From contig SCSX01000055.1 of NCBI GenBank assembly GCA_004297825.1, positions 1 through 61,431 of the forward strand: DNA of 61,431 bases. The letters run 5' to 3'. The notes under the pieces are model-generated. The model did not search any database. It saw nothing but the letters and a program-made list of their open reading frames with translations, and was not told the DNA's origin. Below are positions 1-8,528 of the stretch, one piece after another. This stretch comes from Spirochaetota bacterium (GTDB taxonomy: Bacteria > Spirochaetota > UBA4802 > UBA5368). Positions within the stretch are counted from its first letter, which is position 1; every line of letters starts with the position of its first letter. Made by a program: the position numbers and the translations under genes.

Positions 1-375
1 CCTCTGGCCGATGGCATAGTGAGCAAATTTTGCATAGTTATGCCTGCTTTTCTTATCTTGCAACATTTCTTCCAGATATCGGTCCGTTGCCATCGCCACC
101 AGGTAGGAGACGGAAAACCTGCCCAGCTTCCTGAAATCCGCAACAAGCTCATTTTCCGCCTCCCTGAAGCGAATCGGAAAACAATGCCAACGCTTCCGGG
201 GATCGCGCGGCTGATACCTCACCAGGGTAAAGCCCCCCTGGAAGTGATTGAAATCGCCCCGTATGCGATTAAGCAGCATGATCACGACCTCGCGCTGGGA
301 TTTTCGAAGCCGGACGGCGGCGATGCCTATCCTAATAAAGATATCGTTTCTCATGTTGATGCTTGTTCGCAACAT
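1..375 (-). CDS. Unrecognised protein, 3' end cut by window edge
   Basis: The minus strand is open for 125 codons from an ATG at 375 to the first base of the window, so the C-terminus is missing. A GGAG lies 8 nt upstream of this ATG; a second in-frame ATG at 354 lacks such a site. The protein is basic and starts with a mixed helix (MRNDIFIRIGIAAVRL from the internal Met), then has an aromatic-rich segment (KRWHCFPIRF) and a helical stretch ending YLEEML. I do not recognise the family. The small basic layout would suit a DNA-binding protein, but no diagnostic motif is visible. It is divergent from the iron-regulator gene, with about 185 bp between the two starts. Confidence 0.6.
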   Translation of the reverse strand, partial: MLRTSINMRNDIFIRIGIAAVRLRKSQREVVIMLLNRIRGDFNHFQGGFTLVRYQPRDPRKRWHCFPIRFREAENELVADFRKLGRFSVSYLVAMATDRYLEEMLQDKKSRHNYAKFAHYAIGQR

Positions 376-500
376 TCCGTATACTCCGGGGATAATGTGG
401 AGCGTCTGAAATGGATACTAAGGAGAGGATGAAAATCGGAACATTTTCCGGCGTTTCCAGCGCGAAACGTCCGGGATTTTAATTCACACCCCAAAAATAA

Positions 501-514
501 TTAGACACTTCTAA
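501..514. promoter_or_regulatory. Candidate operator palindrome upstream of the DtxR-FeoA gene
   Basis: The arms TTAGA and TCTAA are perfect inverted repeats separated by four bases. The site lies 10 bp upstream of the -35 element of the iron-regulator promoter. DtxR-family proteins bind AT-rich palindromes and often regulate their own operon, so autoregulation is a reasonable inference. It does not match the classical 19-bp DtxR box closely. Confidence 0.4.
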
Positions 515-524
515 CAATATTTAA

Positions 525-553
525 TTGTCACAAATTTGTTCCCTCGCTATAAT
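525..553 (+). promoter_or_regulatory. Sigma-70-type promoter for DtxR-FeoA/feoB
   Basis: TTGTCA at 525-530 and a perfect TATAAT at 548-553 are separated by exactly 17 bp. The expected transcription start is about 559-561, which coincides with the ATG at 560. The message may therefore be leaderless or nearly so. Confidence 0.75.
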
Positions 554-559
554 GGCTGT

Positions 560-1270
560 ATGAAACGTGACAAGCGGCAGGAACCGGAGGAGTTCGGCAG
601 CACCGAGCTCTCTCCGAACATGGAGGACTACCTCGAGCGTATCGCCCTGTTGGCCACCCGCCAGCGGGTGGTCCGCGTGAAGGACATCGCGAAGAGCCTG
701 GAGATCACCATGCCCTCGGTGAGCGCGGCCCTCGCCCGGCTCCGCGAGAAGGGACTCATCGAGAGCGAGAAATACGAGTATATCGAGCTCACGCCGCAGG
801 GCAAGGAGCTGGCCGACCGGGTGTATCGGAAACACAGCTTCCTCGCCGATTTTTTCCACACCGTGCTGCGCATGGATCGCAACGCCGCCGACAGCGAGGC
901 CTGCAAACTGGAGCATCATCTGTCCCCCGAGGCCTGCAGGCAGATCTTCCGGCTGGTTGAATTTCATCGCGACCAGGCGGGGTCCGAATCCGGATGGACC
1001 GGCGACCTCAGGAATATCCTGGACGAGAAACCCCTCTCGGAGCTCAAGGAGGGCGACCGCGCCGTGATCCGCCGCGTGAGCGTGGAGGGAGAGTTGCGCA
1101 AGCGCCTCGTGGAAATGGGTTTCCGGAAGGGCGAGCGAATCCGCGTAGTGCGCTACGCGCCCCTGCGCAATCCCCTGGAGCTCGAGCTCAAGGGCTATCA
1201 CCTCTCCCTGCGCGTCGAAGAGGCACGCGGCATCATGGTGAAGCAGGTCCGGGAGTCCGATGAAGCATAA
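560..1270 (+). CDS. DtxR/MntR-family metal-dependent repressor with FeoA-type C-terminal domain
   Basis: The product is 236 residues. The N-terminal half is a DtxR-type winged helix (MEDYLERIALL, then a recognition region with SVSAALARLREKGLI), followed by the metal-binding/dimerisation region with the typical H-S-F-L-x-D-F-F and CKLEHHLS patterns. The last 75 or so residues form an SH3-like FeoA domain (KRLVEMGFRKGERIRVV). Proteins of this kind sense Fe(II) or Mn(II) in the cytoplasm and repress uptake genes. FeoB overlaps by 11 bp, so the repressor, FeoA function and transporter are one transcription unit. I chose the ATG at 560 rather than an upstream in-frame codon at 536 because 536 lies inside the promoter. 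No Shine-Dalgarno sequence precedes 560. The family is certain; the metal is inferred from the neighbour. Confidence 0.9.
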   Translation: MKRDKRQEPEEFGSTELSPNMEDYLERIALLATRQRVVRVKDIAKSLEITMPSVSAALARLREKGLIESEKYEYIELTPQGKELADRVYRKHSFLADFFHTVLRMDRNAADSEACKLEHHLSPEACRQIFRLVEFHRDQAGSESGWTGDLRNILDEKPLSELKEGDRAVIRRVSVEGELRKRLVEMGFRKGERIRVVRYAPLRNPLELELKGYHLSLRVEEARGIMVKQVRESDEA

Positions 1271-3452
1271 CGAGATCGTTATCGGCCTGGTGGGAAATCC
1301 CAACTGCGGGAAGACCACCATTTTCAACGCGCTCACGGGCGCCCGGCAGAAGGTCGCCAACTGGAGCGGGGTCACCGTCGAGAAGCGCGAGGGACATCTT
1401 CGCCGCGGCCCCTACCGCATTCGCGTGGTGGACCTCCCGGGAACCTACAGTCTCACCACCTACACCATCGAGGAGATCATCACGCGCGGCTTCATACTGG
1501 ACGGGAAGCCCGACGTGATCGTCAACGTCGTCGACGCGGGCAATCTCGAACGCAACCTCTTCCTGACCACCCAGCTCGTGAGCATCGGGGCGCGCACGGT
1601 CATCGCGCTCAACATGCACGACGAGGCGCGCTCCAAGGGGATGCGTATCGACGAGGAGAAGCTGGGCGCGCTCCTGGGGATGCCGGTGATCCCCACCGTG
1701 GGCACGCGGGGCGAGGGGATCGACGAGCTTATCGACGCCGTCATCCGTGTCTACGAGGGAACCGAAAAAATCGCCCGGCAGATATACATACCGTTCGGCC
1801 ACGACGCGGAAGCGGAGATCGAAAAGCTGAGGGAGCTCATAGGCGAACCGCCGGGGATCGAACAGCGCTACAGGACGCGGTGGCTCGCGCTCAGGCTCCT
1901 TGAAAACGACGCGGACGTGCGCACCAGGCTGAACGAACACCCGAAGCGGGAAGCGATCGAATCGCAGGCCACAGGCGGACGCACCCGGCTCGAGCGCGCC
2001 TTCGGGGAGCCCATCGACGTCATTTTTTCCGACGCGCGCTACGGCTTCATCTCGGGCGCGGTTCACGAAACGGTGAAGAAAACCGCGGTGACCCGCGCGG
2101 ACATGTCGGACTCCATCGACATGGTGCTTACCAACAGGTACCTGGGCTTTCCCATACTCTTTGTGTTCCTCTGGCTTCTCTTTCACCTGACCTTTACGCT
2201 GGGGGAATACCCCATGACCCTGATCGAGGGCATGGTCGCGTCGCTCGCCGGCGCCGCCGACTCGGTGCTCTCACCGGGCCCGCTCAAGGACCTGCTCGTC
2301 GAGGGCGTCATAGGCGGCGTGGGAGGGGTGATCGTTTTCCTCCCGAACATACTCATCCTCTTCGCGGGCATCAGCTTCATGGAGGACACGGGCTACATGG
2401 CGCGCGCGGCGTTCATCATGGACCGGATCATGCATACCATAGGACTTCACGGAAAGTCCTTCATCCCGCTCGTGATGGGTTTCGGGTGCAACGTCCCCGC
2501 GATCATGGCGACGCGCGCGCTCGAGAACAGGCAGGACCGGATCCTCACCATACTCATCAACCCGTTCATGAGCTGTTCCGCCAGGCTCCCCCTGTACATC
2601 CTGTTTGCCGGGGTCTTTTTCCGGGGTCGCGCGGGAACGGTCATCCTCTCGCTCTACGCGATCGGGATCGCATTCGCCTTTCTTTCCGCGCGCCTTCACC
2701 GGAGATTGTTTTTCAAGCGCGCATCGACGCCCTTCGTGATGGAGCTTCCGCCCTACCGCATACCCACGCTCAAGTCCACCGCGCTGCACATGTGGGACCG
2801 CTCCTCGCAATATTTACGAAAGATGGGCGGGATCATCCTGGCCTTCTCGATCATCATCTGGGCGATGGGGGCATATCCGAAATCCCCGGAAATCGAGGAG
2901 CACTACAGGGCGCGCGAGGCGGGCGTGACTGCGGAATTCGAAAAGCGAATGGCGCACACGGCCGATACCGGGGAACTGGCCCGCATACGCAGCGCGTACG
3001 ATACCGAACACGATGAGCTCGCCAGGGACAGGGCCGCCGCGCTCAAGGAGCACAGCGCGATCGGGAGGGTGGGAAAGGCGGTGCACGTCGTCCTTGAGCC
3101 CCTGGGCTTCACCTGGCAGATGGGGGTATCGCTGATCACCGGTTTCGTGGCCAAGGAGATCGTGGTGAGCACCATGGGCGTGCTCTACCATGCGCCGGCG
3201 GGCGCGGACCACGACGCCATGGATCGCTCGCTCCAGGAATCCCTCGCGCGGCCCGAGTACCGTATAACGCCGCTCGCGGCGTACGTATTCATGCTCTTCG
3301 TGCTCATGTACGTCCCCTGCCTGGCGACCATCGCGGCGATCGGCCGGGAGGCGGGCTGGCGTTGGGCCGCGTTCTCGGTGTTTTACCAGCTTGCCGTCGC
3401 CTGGACGACGAGCTTCATCGTGTACCAGGCCGGGATTCTCCTGGGGGCCTGA
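1260..3452 (+). CDS. feoB: Ferrous iron transporter FeoB
   Basis: FeoB imports Fe(II) across the inner membrane using a cytosolic G-protein domain. The 730-residue product has the full G domain near the N-terminus: P-loop GNPNCGKTT (residues 12-20), DLPGTYSL for G3, and NMHD for G4. A helical spacer follows, then about eight membrane segments in two Gate-type halves, each with the usual cysteine-containing motifs (GFGCNVPA; YVPCLAT). A charged segment of roughly 70 residues separates the halves, as in other long FeoB proteins. The start ATG overlaps the end of the DtxR-FeoA gene, which indicates translational coupling. The length is normal for the family. Confidence 0.96.
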   Translation: MKHNEIVIGLVGNPNCGKTTIFNALTGARQKVANWSGVTVEKREGHLRRGPYRIRVVDLPGTYSLTTYTIEEIITRGFILDGKPDVIVNVVDAGNLERNLFLTTQLVSIGARTVIALNMHDEARSKGMRIDEEKLGALLGMPVIPTVGTRGEGIDELIDAVIRVYEGTEKIARQIYIPFGHDAEAEIEKLRELIGEPPGIEQRYRTRWLALRLLENDADVRTRLNEHPKREAIESQATGGRTRLERAFGEPIDVIFSDARYGFISGAVHETVKKTAVTRADMSDSIDMVLTNRYLGFPILFVFLWLLFHLTFTLGEYPMTLIEGMVASLAGAADSVLSPGPLKDLLVEGVIGGVGGVIVFLPNILILFAGISFMEDTGYMARAAFIMDRIMHTIGLHGKSFIPLVMGFGCNVPAIMATRALENRQDRILTILINPFMSCSARLPLYILFAGVFFRGRAGTVILSLYAIGIAFAFLSARLHRRLFFKRASTPFVMELPPYRIPTLKSTALHMWDRSSQYLRKMGGIILAFSIIIWAMGAYPKSPEIEEHYRAREAGVTAEFEKRMAHTADTGELARIRSAYDTEHDELARDRAAALKEHSAIGRVGKAVHVVLEPLGFTWQMGVSLITGFVAKEIVVSTMGVLYHAPAGADHDAMDRSLQESLARPEYRITPLAAYVFMLFVLMYVPCLATIAAIGREAGWRWAAFSVFYQLAVAWTTSFIVYQAGILLGA

Positions 3453-3495
3453 TACACTTACGCCGCGCGATACCGCCAATTTTCTCCGAAACTCC

Positions 3496-3524
3496 TTGAA
3501 GTTCCCGCCGTAATCCGGTATGTA
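3496..3524 (+). promoter_or_regulatory. Promoter for methyltransferase-Nudix pair
   Basis: TTGAAG (3496-3501), a 17-bp spacer and TATGTA (3519-3524). The -35 is preceded by a block, TCCGAAACTCCTTGA (3485-3499), which recurs exactly in front of the acyl-CoA dehydrogenase promoter at 16069-16083. Confidence 0.5.
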
Positions 3525-3540
3525 TAAACAGGCGGGCCCC

Positions 3541-4428
3541 ATGAAGGAGGCGATCTACACACCCGGGGAAATCCGGAAAACGTACGAGAACGTGCACGAC
3601 CTGCTCGTGACCAAGCATATTATCAAGAGCTACTCCACCAACCGGCGCGATATCCGCGACCTCGCGATTCGGCGCCTGGATCTCTCCGGGATGCGCAGGG
3701 TGCTCGACCTGGGATCCGGGTACGGATTTTTCGTCGAAAAGCTGAAGGGACTCCTCGCCCCCGACGCGACGATCACGGGGATCGACCTGGTGGAGCACAA
3801 CGAGCACGCCTACCTGGACACGGTGGCGTCGATTCACTATCGCGGCGAATTCATACACGGTCCGGTCGACCTGGTGCGCTCCATGAAGGACGGAAGCTTC
3901 GACCTGATAATTTCAAGCTATTCTCTTTACTTCTTCCCGTACATCGTGCCCCAGGTCGCCCGGCTCCTCGCGGGGGACGGCGCGTTCATCGCGATCACGC
4001 ACAGTGAACGCTCGCTCGAGGAGGCCCTGGGCTTCGTGCAGGGATGCATGAAGACGCTCGGCCTTCGCGCGCCCGAAAAGACGGCGCTCGGCAGGCTCTT
4101 CGCCGCGTTCTCCGCCGAAAACGGGGTGCGCCTGCTGGAGCCCTTTTTCGACCGGGTCGAAAGGATCACTTACCGGAACTCCATGGTGTTCAAATCCGGC
4201 CACATCGAGGATTGCGTTTATTACCTTGAAAAAAAGAAGAGCCTCATCTATAAGGAGATCATCGACGGTTACCCGGACCGGGTGCTGGATCTGGAAAGGT
4301 GTATCGGCGCGCGCGTGTACGATCATGCGAAGCGGCACGGCCTGGTCTCCTTTAACAAGGACGACGGCATATTCATCTGCCGCAAATCCGCCGTAACGCG
4401 CGCGGGCGCGCTCGAAGAGAACGAATGA
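3541..4428 (+). CDS. SAM-dependent methyltransferase, class I fold
   Basis: The product of about 295 residues contains the SAM-binding motif I VLDLGSGYGFF, an acidic residue at the end of the second strand (ITGIDLVEH), and a later strand with FDLIISSYSLYFFP, which fits motif IV of class I methyltransferases. The substrate cannot be told from the sequence. I prefer the ATG at 3541 over the one at 3520 because the latter overlaps the predicted -10 element. Its stop overlaps the next gene's start (ATGA type, 4425-4428), so it is co-transcribed with the Nudix gene. The C-terminal 100 residues are helical and charged and carry no motif I know. Confidence 0.75.
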   Translation: MKEAIYTPGEIRKTYENVHDLLVTKHIIKSYSTNRRDIRDLAIRRLDLSGMRRVLDLGSGYGFFVEKLKGLLAPDATITGIDLVEHNEHAYLDTVASIHYRGEFIHGPVDLVRSMKDGSFDLIISSYSLYFFPYIVPQVARLLAGDGAFIAITHSERSLEEALGFVQGCMKTLGLRAPEKTALGRLFAAFSAENGVRLLEPFFDRVERITYRNSMVFKSGHIEDCVYYLEKKKSLIYKEIIDGYPDRVLDLERCIGARVYDHAKRHGLVSFNKDDGIFICRKSAVTRAGALEENE

Positions 4429-5444
4429 AGAAACCGAAATTATTCTGCTGCTATTGCGGCAAGGAGATCGCCCGCGGCGAAATGGACGGGAAGATGCGCG
4501 ATTACTGTCCGCACTGCGGCAGCGTATTCTACGAGAACCCCCTTCCGGTCGCGAGCACCATTGTCGTGAACGAAAATCGCGAGGTGCTCCTCGTGAAGAG
4601 GAAGAAGGACCCGTACCGCGACATGTGGTGCCTTCCCATAGGCTTTGCGGAGAGCGGCGAGGAGATTCACGACGCGGCGCTCAGGGAGCTCGAAGAGGAG
4701 GCCGGGGTCAGGGGCGAGATCACGCGGCTCATCGACGTGGACACGGTGGAAAACTACTTTTACGGGAGTCTGGCGATCGTCACCTACGAGGCGCGGATAA
4801 CCGGGGGGAGCGTGCGCCCCGGCGACGACGCGTCGGACGCGGGTTTCTTCCCGATCCTGGACCTGCCGCCGCTCGCGTGGTCCTCCAACGAGAAGGCGGT
4901 GAAACTCTATATCGAGATGAATACCGACACCTGGACCATGGTGGACTCGTTTCGCCATCTCTTTCCGGATATAGACTCTCCGGATGGTATCAAACCGAGG
5001 GATGATGAGCACTACGCCTTTCTCTCCAACGTGCTCGTGAAGTTCATAGACAGGAGCATAATTCCGGTAACCGACGGCTGGGCGGCGGAAATCGCGCGGA
5101 AATTGCCCGCCCTGGCGGCCCACCTCGACGTGCTGTACCGGCTCAACCTGGCGGCACTCCGCGGCATCCAGTACTGGCTGACCCGGGGCACCGATACGCT
5201 GGGGATCGAGGAGTTCATCGAATCGGGCGCGCGCCTGGAGGAGCTCGGCATCCCGCTGCCGGAGGCGATCACGGCCATGGCCCTTTCCCGCAAATCGCTC
5301 TGGATGCTGCTGGTGAAGGAAAAGATTTTCCTCACCCCCATCGAGATATACACGACCCTGGAGCTCAACAACCGGATCATTTTCTTCTACGACAAGATTA
5401 ATTACTTCCTCGCCCTGGGGTACGTGAAAACAAAAAAGCCGTGA
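4425..5444 (+). CDS. Zinc-ribbon Nudix hydrolase with extra C-terminal helical domain
   Basis: Residues 1-35 hold a zinc ribbon (CYCG...CPHCG) of the NudC-like type. Residues about 40-165 are a Nudix domain with the full Nudix box: a glycine, GEEIHDAALRELEEE, and the closing glycine. It should hydrolyse a nucleoside diphosphate linked to another moiety. The remaining 165 or so residues are unusual for this family. They are helical (AHLDVLYRLNLAALRG, LEELGIPLPEAITAMALSRK) and resemble in pattern the non-haem-globin-like helical sensor domains of RsbR-type proteins; this is pattern similarity only. The gene overlaps the methyltransferase by 4 bp and ends inside a strong terminator hairpin. Confidence 0.8.
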   Translation: MKKPKLFCCYCGKEIARGEMDGKMRDYCPHCGSVFYENPLPVASTIVVNENREVLLVKRKKDPYRDMWCLPIGFAESGEEIHDAALRELEEEAGVRGEITRLIDVDTVENYFYGSLAIVTYEARITGGSVRPGDDASDAGFFPILDLPPLAWSSNEKAVKLYIEMNTDTWTMVDSFRHLFPDIDSPDGIKPRDDEHYAFLSNVLVKFIDRSIIPVTDGWAAEIARKLPALAAHLDVLYRLNLAALRGIQYWLTRGTDTLGIEEFIESGARLEELGIPLPEAITAMALSRKSLWMLLVKEKIFLTPIEIYTTLELNNRIIFFYDKINYFLALGYVKTKKP

Positions 5445-5466
5445 GCGCTTTCGCGTCACGGCTTTT
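5434..5466. terminator. Bidirectional intrinsic terminator between Nudix gene and fusA
   Basis: Perfect 11-bp arms (5434-5444 and 5456-5466, core AAGCCGTGA/TCACGGCTT) flank an 11-nt loop, with A-runs on one side and T-runs on the other. It therefore works as an intrinsic terminator for both convergent genes. The Nudix stop codon lies in the left arm. Confidence 0.85.
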
Positions 5467-5492
5467 CTCCCGCGGAAACGGCCGCCCGGGGA

Positions 5493-7574
5493 TCAGGCCT
5501 TGGCCTTCTGCAGCTTCTTTTCCTGGATCTGCTTGAGCACCTTCTCCTGGACGTCTTTCTGCAGCGGCACGTAATTCGAGAACTCCATGGAATAGTTCGC
5601 GCGCCCGCTCGAAAGGCTCCTGAGCTGCGTCGCGTAGCCGAACATCTCCATGAGCGGGACGAACCCGTTCACCTTCTGGGCGCCCTTGCGGAAACGGCGC
5701 ATGGACTCCACGCGGCCGCGCCTGCGATTGAGGTCCCCGATCACCTCCCCGATATGGTCGTCGGGGGTGTTGATCTCGATCTTCATCTGGGGCTCAAGGA
5801 GGATGGGGCCCGCCTTGCGGAAAGCCTCTTTGAAGCAGATGGAGCCGCATGTCCTGAACGCTATGTCCGACGAGTCCACGTCGTGGTAGCTGCCGTCGAT
5901 AATAACGACCCGGACGTCCACGACCGGAAAGCCGGCCAGGATGCCGTCTTCCAGAACGGACTCGATGCCCTTCCGTATGGAGGGGATGAATTCCTGAGGA
6001 ATTACGCCGCCCTTGATGTGGTCCACGAACTCGAAGCCCTTGCCCTTGTTGGGCTCGATGCGCATGACCACGTGCGCGTACTGGCCGCGCCCGCCCGTCT
6101 GCTTCGCGTACTTCGTGTTGTTCTCAGATTCGGCGGTGATGGTCTCGCGGCAGGCCACGGAGGGCTCGCCCACGATCGCCTCCACGTTGAACTCGGTCTT
6201 GAGGCGGTCGACGATGATCTCGAGGTGGAGCTCGCCCATGCCCGAGATGATGGTCTCGTTGGTTTCATCGTCCACGCGCACCTTGAACGAGGGATCTTCC
6301 ATCGCGAGCTTCCGCAGCGCGATACCCAGCTTCTCCTCCTCTTTCTTAGTGGGGGGCGTGATCTTGAGGTCGATGACCGCGGGCGGTATGTAAATGGATT
6401 CGAGCACCACGGGGTGGGTCGAATCGCACAGCGTATCGCCCGTCTTGGTGTACTTCAAGCCGATGAGGGCCACGATATCGCCGGGCCCGGCGTTCGTGAT
6501 ATCCTCGCGCTCCTTCGCGCGTATCCGGAGTATCCGTCCGATACGCTCGTACTCGTTCTTGGACGCGTTATAGACCTGCATGCCGCTCGCGAGCTTTCCC
6601 GAATAGATGCGGATGAACGTCTGCTGGCCCACGTAGGGATCGTGAATGAGCTTGAAGGCGATCGCGCAGAACGGGTCGCTCGCTATGGGATGCCGGGCGT
6701 GGCTCTTCGTCTCGTCCCTGGTGTCCAGTCCGATCACCGCCCCCTTGTCGATGGGGGACGGGAGATAGTCGATAATCGCGTCCAGGAGGATCTGGATGCC
6801 TTTGTTCTTGTAGGCCGCGCCGCAGAACACGGGCGTAAAGAGCATCTTGATCGTCGCGCAGCGCGTCGCGCGCTTGATGAGCTCGGCGGAGACATCCTTC
6901 TCGCTAAGGTAGAGACTCATGATCTCCTCGTCGAAGTCGGCGAGCTTTTCCACGAGGTGCTTGCGGGCTTCCTCGCATTTCTCGCGATAGTCTTCCGGCA
7001 CCTCTTCGACGATGCGCTCCATATCCTTGAAGACGATGGCCTTGCGTTCAACGATGTCGATGACGCCCAGGAAGTTTTCCTCGGCGCCCATGGGCACCTG
7101 CATGGGGACGGGATTGGCGTCCAGGTATTTGTCCATCTGGGCGATGCACTCGCCAAAGTCGGCGCCTATGCGGTCCATCTTGTTCACGAACGCGATGCGC
7201 GGCACCTTGTAGCGGTCAGCCTGGTTCCACACGGTCTCGCTCTGGGGCTCGACGCCCGCAACCGCGCAGAAGAGGCCGATCATGCCGTCGATAACGCGCA
7301 GGGAGCGCTCCACCTCGACCGTGAAGTCCACGTGGCCGGGGGTGTCGATGATATTCACCGTGTGATTTTTCCACATGCACGAAATGGCGGCGGAGGCGAT
7401 CGTGATGCCGCGCTCCTGTTCCTGCTTCATGAAGTCCATGGTGGCGGCGCCGTCGTGAACCTCGCCCAGCTTGCGCGTGGTACCGGTGAAATAGAGCAGG
7501 CGCTCGGTCACCGTGGTCTTTCCCGCGTCGATGTGCGCCGCGATCCCGATATTTCTGACTTTCTGCAGTGGCAT
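5493..7574 (-). CDS. fusA: Translation elongation factor G, stand-alone copy
   Basis: EF-G translocates tRNA and mRNA on the ribosome using GTP. The 693-residue protein has all landmarks: P-loop AHIDAGKTT, switch region [20 protein letters not shown], then domains II-V with GGRGQYAHV in domain IV. The ATG at 7574 is preceded by AGGAG at 8 nt. It is not next to rpsL, rpsG or tuf. Together with details such as [17 protein letters not shown], this resembles the second EF-G type (spd/mitochondrial-like) found in spirochaetes, planctomycetes and deltaproteobacteria. Assignment to that subtype is an inference. The fold rules out a TetM-like protein as the better match. Confidence 0.93.
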   Translation of the reverse strand: MPLQKVRNIGIAAHIDAGKTTVTERLLYFTGTTRKLGEVHDGAATMDFMKQEQERGITIASAAISCMWKNHTVNIIDTPGHVDFTVEVERSLRVIDGMIGLFCAVAGVEPQSETVWNQADRYKVPRIAFVNKMDRIGADFGECIAQMDKYLDANPVPMQVPMGAEENFLGVIDIVERKAIVFKDMERIVEEVPEDYREKCEEARKHLVEKLADFDEEIMSLYLSEKDVSAELIKRATRCATIKMLFTPVFCGAAYKNKGIQILLDAIIDYLPSPIDKGAVIGLDTRDETKSHARHPIASDPFCAIAFKLIHDPYVGQQTFIRIYSGKLASGMQVYNASKNEYERIGRILRIRAKEREDITNAGPGDIVALIGLKYTKTGDTLCDSTHPVVLESIYIPPAVIDLKITPPTKKEEEKLGIALRKLAMEDPSFKVRVDDETNETIISGMGELHLEIIVDRLKTEFNVEAIVGEPSVACRETITAESENNTKYAKQTGGRGQYAHVVMRIEPNKGKGFEFVDHIKGGVIPQEFIPSIRKGIESVLEDGILAGFPVVDVRVVIIDGSYHDVDSSDIAFRTCGSICFKEAFRKAGPILLEPQMKIEINTPDDHIGEVIGDLNRRRGRVESMRRFRKGAQKVNGFVPLMEMFGYATQLRSLSSGRANYSMEFSNYVPLQKDVQEKVLKQIQEKKLQKAKA

Positions 7575-7834
7575 GATACTACTCCTGTGTTAAGATGATG
7601 TGTTTCCCCATTCCCGGCTATCACCGTTCGTGTGCGCCGGCTTCAGCCGGGTACATACCACGACACGCGCACGCCTGAATAAAGGAAATGTTAACTATTG
7701 CACTCGAGCGGGGCACGCTGCAGATACAGGAACGCCGCGACCGAACCAGGCACGAAACTCCGCACATGCGGTTTACCCGTGCCGCAATAAAAAGCGCATG
7801 CTCAAGTATAGCATTTTTTCTGTCAAACGAAAAT

Positions 7835-8365
7835 TTATTTAGAGAATATTTTTATCATGTCGAGCTGCACCTGCGCCGGCTGCCGGCTGTTTGAATAGGG
7901 GTACTTCTGCACGATTTCGCCAAAAATGGAGCGCGCCTTCTCGTCCTCCCCCATCTTCTGGTAGCACAGCCCCGCATGGTACCAGGCGTCGATACCGTCC
8001 TCGGACGCGCTGGCCTCCTCGTAGATCGCGCCATAGGCGCGGGCGGAGCGCTCGTAATCGTAGCGCTCGAAATAGATTTTCGCGATGCCCCGGTAGGCCT
8101 CGCCGCGGTGCGCGCCCCGGATATATATCTCCAGGTATTCCTTGAACTCCACGAGCGCACGGTCGCCGTCTTTCATCCGGAAAAACTGCATGGCGTTCTC
8201 GAACTTCATGTCGTCGGCGAATCGGCGAAGGTCCACGGGCACCTCGACCGCCTTCTTGTCCCCTTCCGCGTCCCCCGCGTCCTGGGCCCGGAGGCTTTCT
8301 TCCCACGGGATACAGAGCATCGCAAGGACCGCCCCCGCAAGGATACCGCGCACCACGCTTCTCAT
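7835..8365 (-). CDS. Exported TPR-repeat protein
   Basis: The 176-residue product has a signal peptide (MRSVVRGILAGAVLAMLC...) with likely cleavage near LRAQ-DA. Tetratricopeptide repeats follow (FFRMKDGDRALVEFKEYLEIY; GEAYRGIAKIYFERYDYERSARAYGAIYEE; AWYHAGLCYQKMGEDEKARSIFGEIVQKYP). The layout resembles BamD or CpoB-like periplasmic proteins, but there is no lipobox and no conserved partner nearby. I chose the ATG at 8365 because GGAG sits 7 nt upstream; an in-frame ATG 15 bp earlier overlaps this site. Confidence 0.75.
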   Translation of the reverse strand: MRSVVRGILAGAVLAMLCIPWEESLRAQDAGDAEGDKKAVEVPVDLRRFADDMKFENAMQFFRMKDGDRALVEFKEYLEIYIRGAHRGEAYRGIAKIYFERYDYERSARAYGAIYEEASASEDGIDAWYHAGLCYQKMGEDEKARSIFGEIVQKYPYSNSRQPAQVQLDMIKIFSK

Positions 8366-8528
8366 ATTATGTCTCCTCATGGGAAAATAATCGGCGCCCG
8401 GGCCCTCCCTTATTAGTATTTTTTTAAGGGGCGTCCCGGACGGCACCGGGCATATTCTGGTTGCTCCCCACGCGGGGATGTGCTACAAGGTACCGCGCCT
8501 GCCCATACGGCGCGCAAGGAGCGATGGC

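Noticed and set aside
5754-7598. 614-codon plus-strand frame across fusA
   Set aside because: Antisense shadow of EF-G; rich in His, Asp and Leu with no domain pattern.
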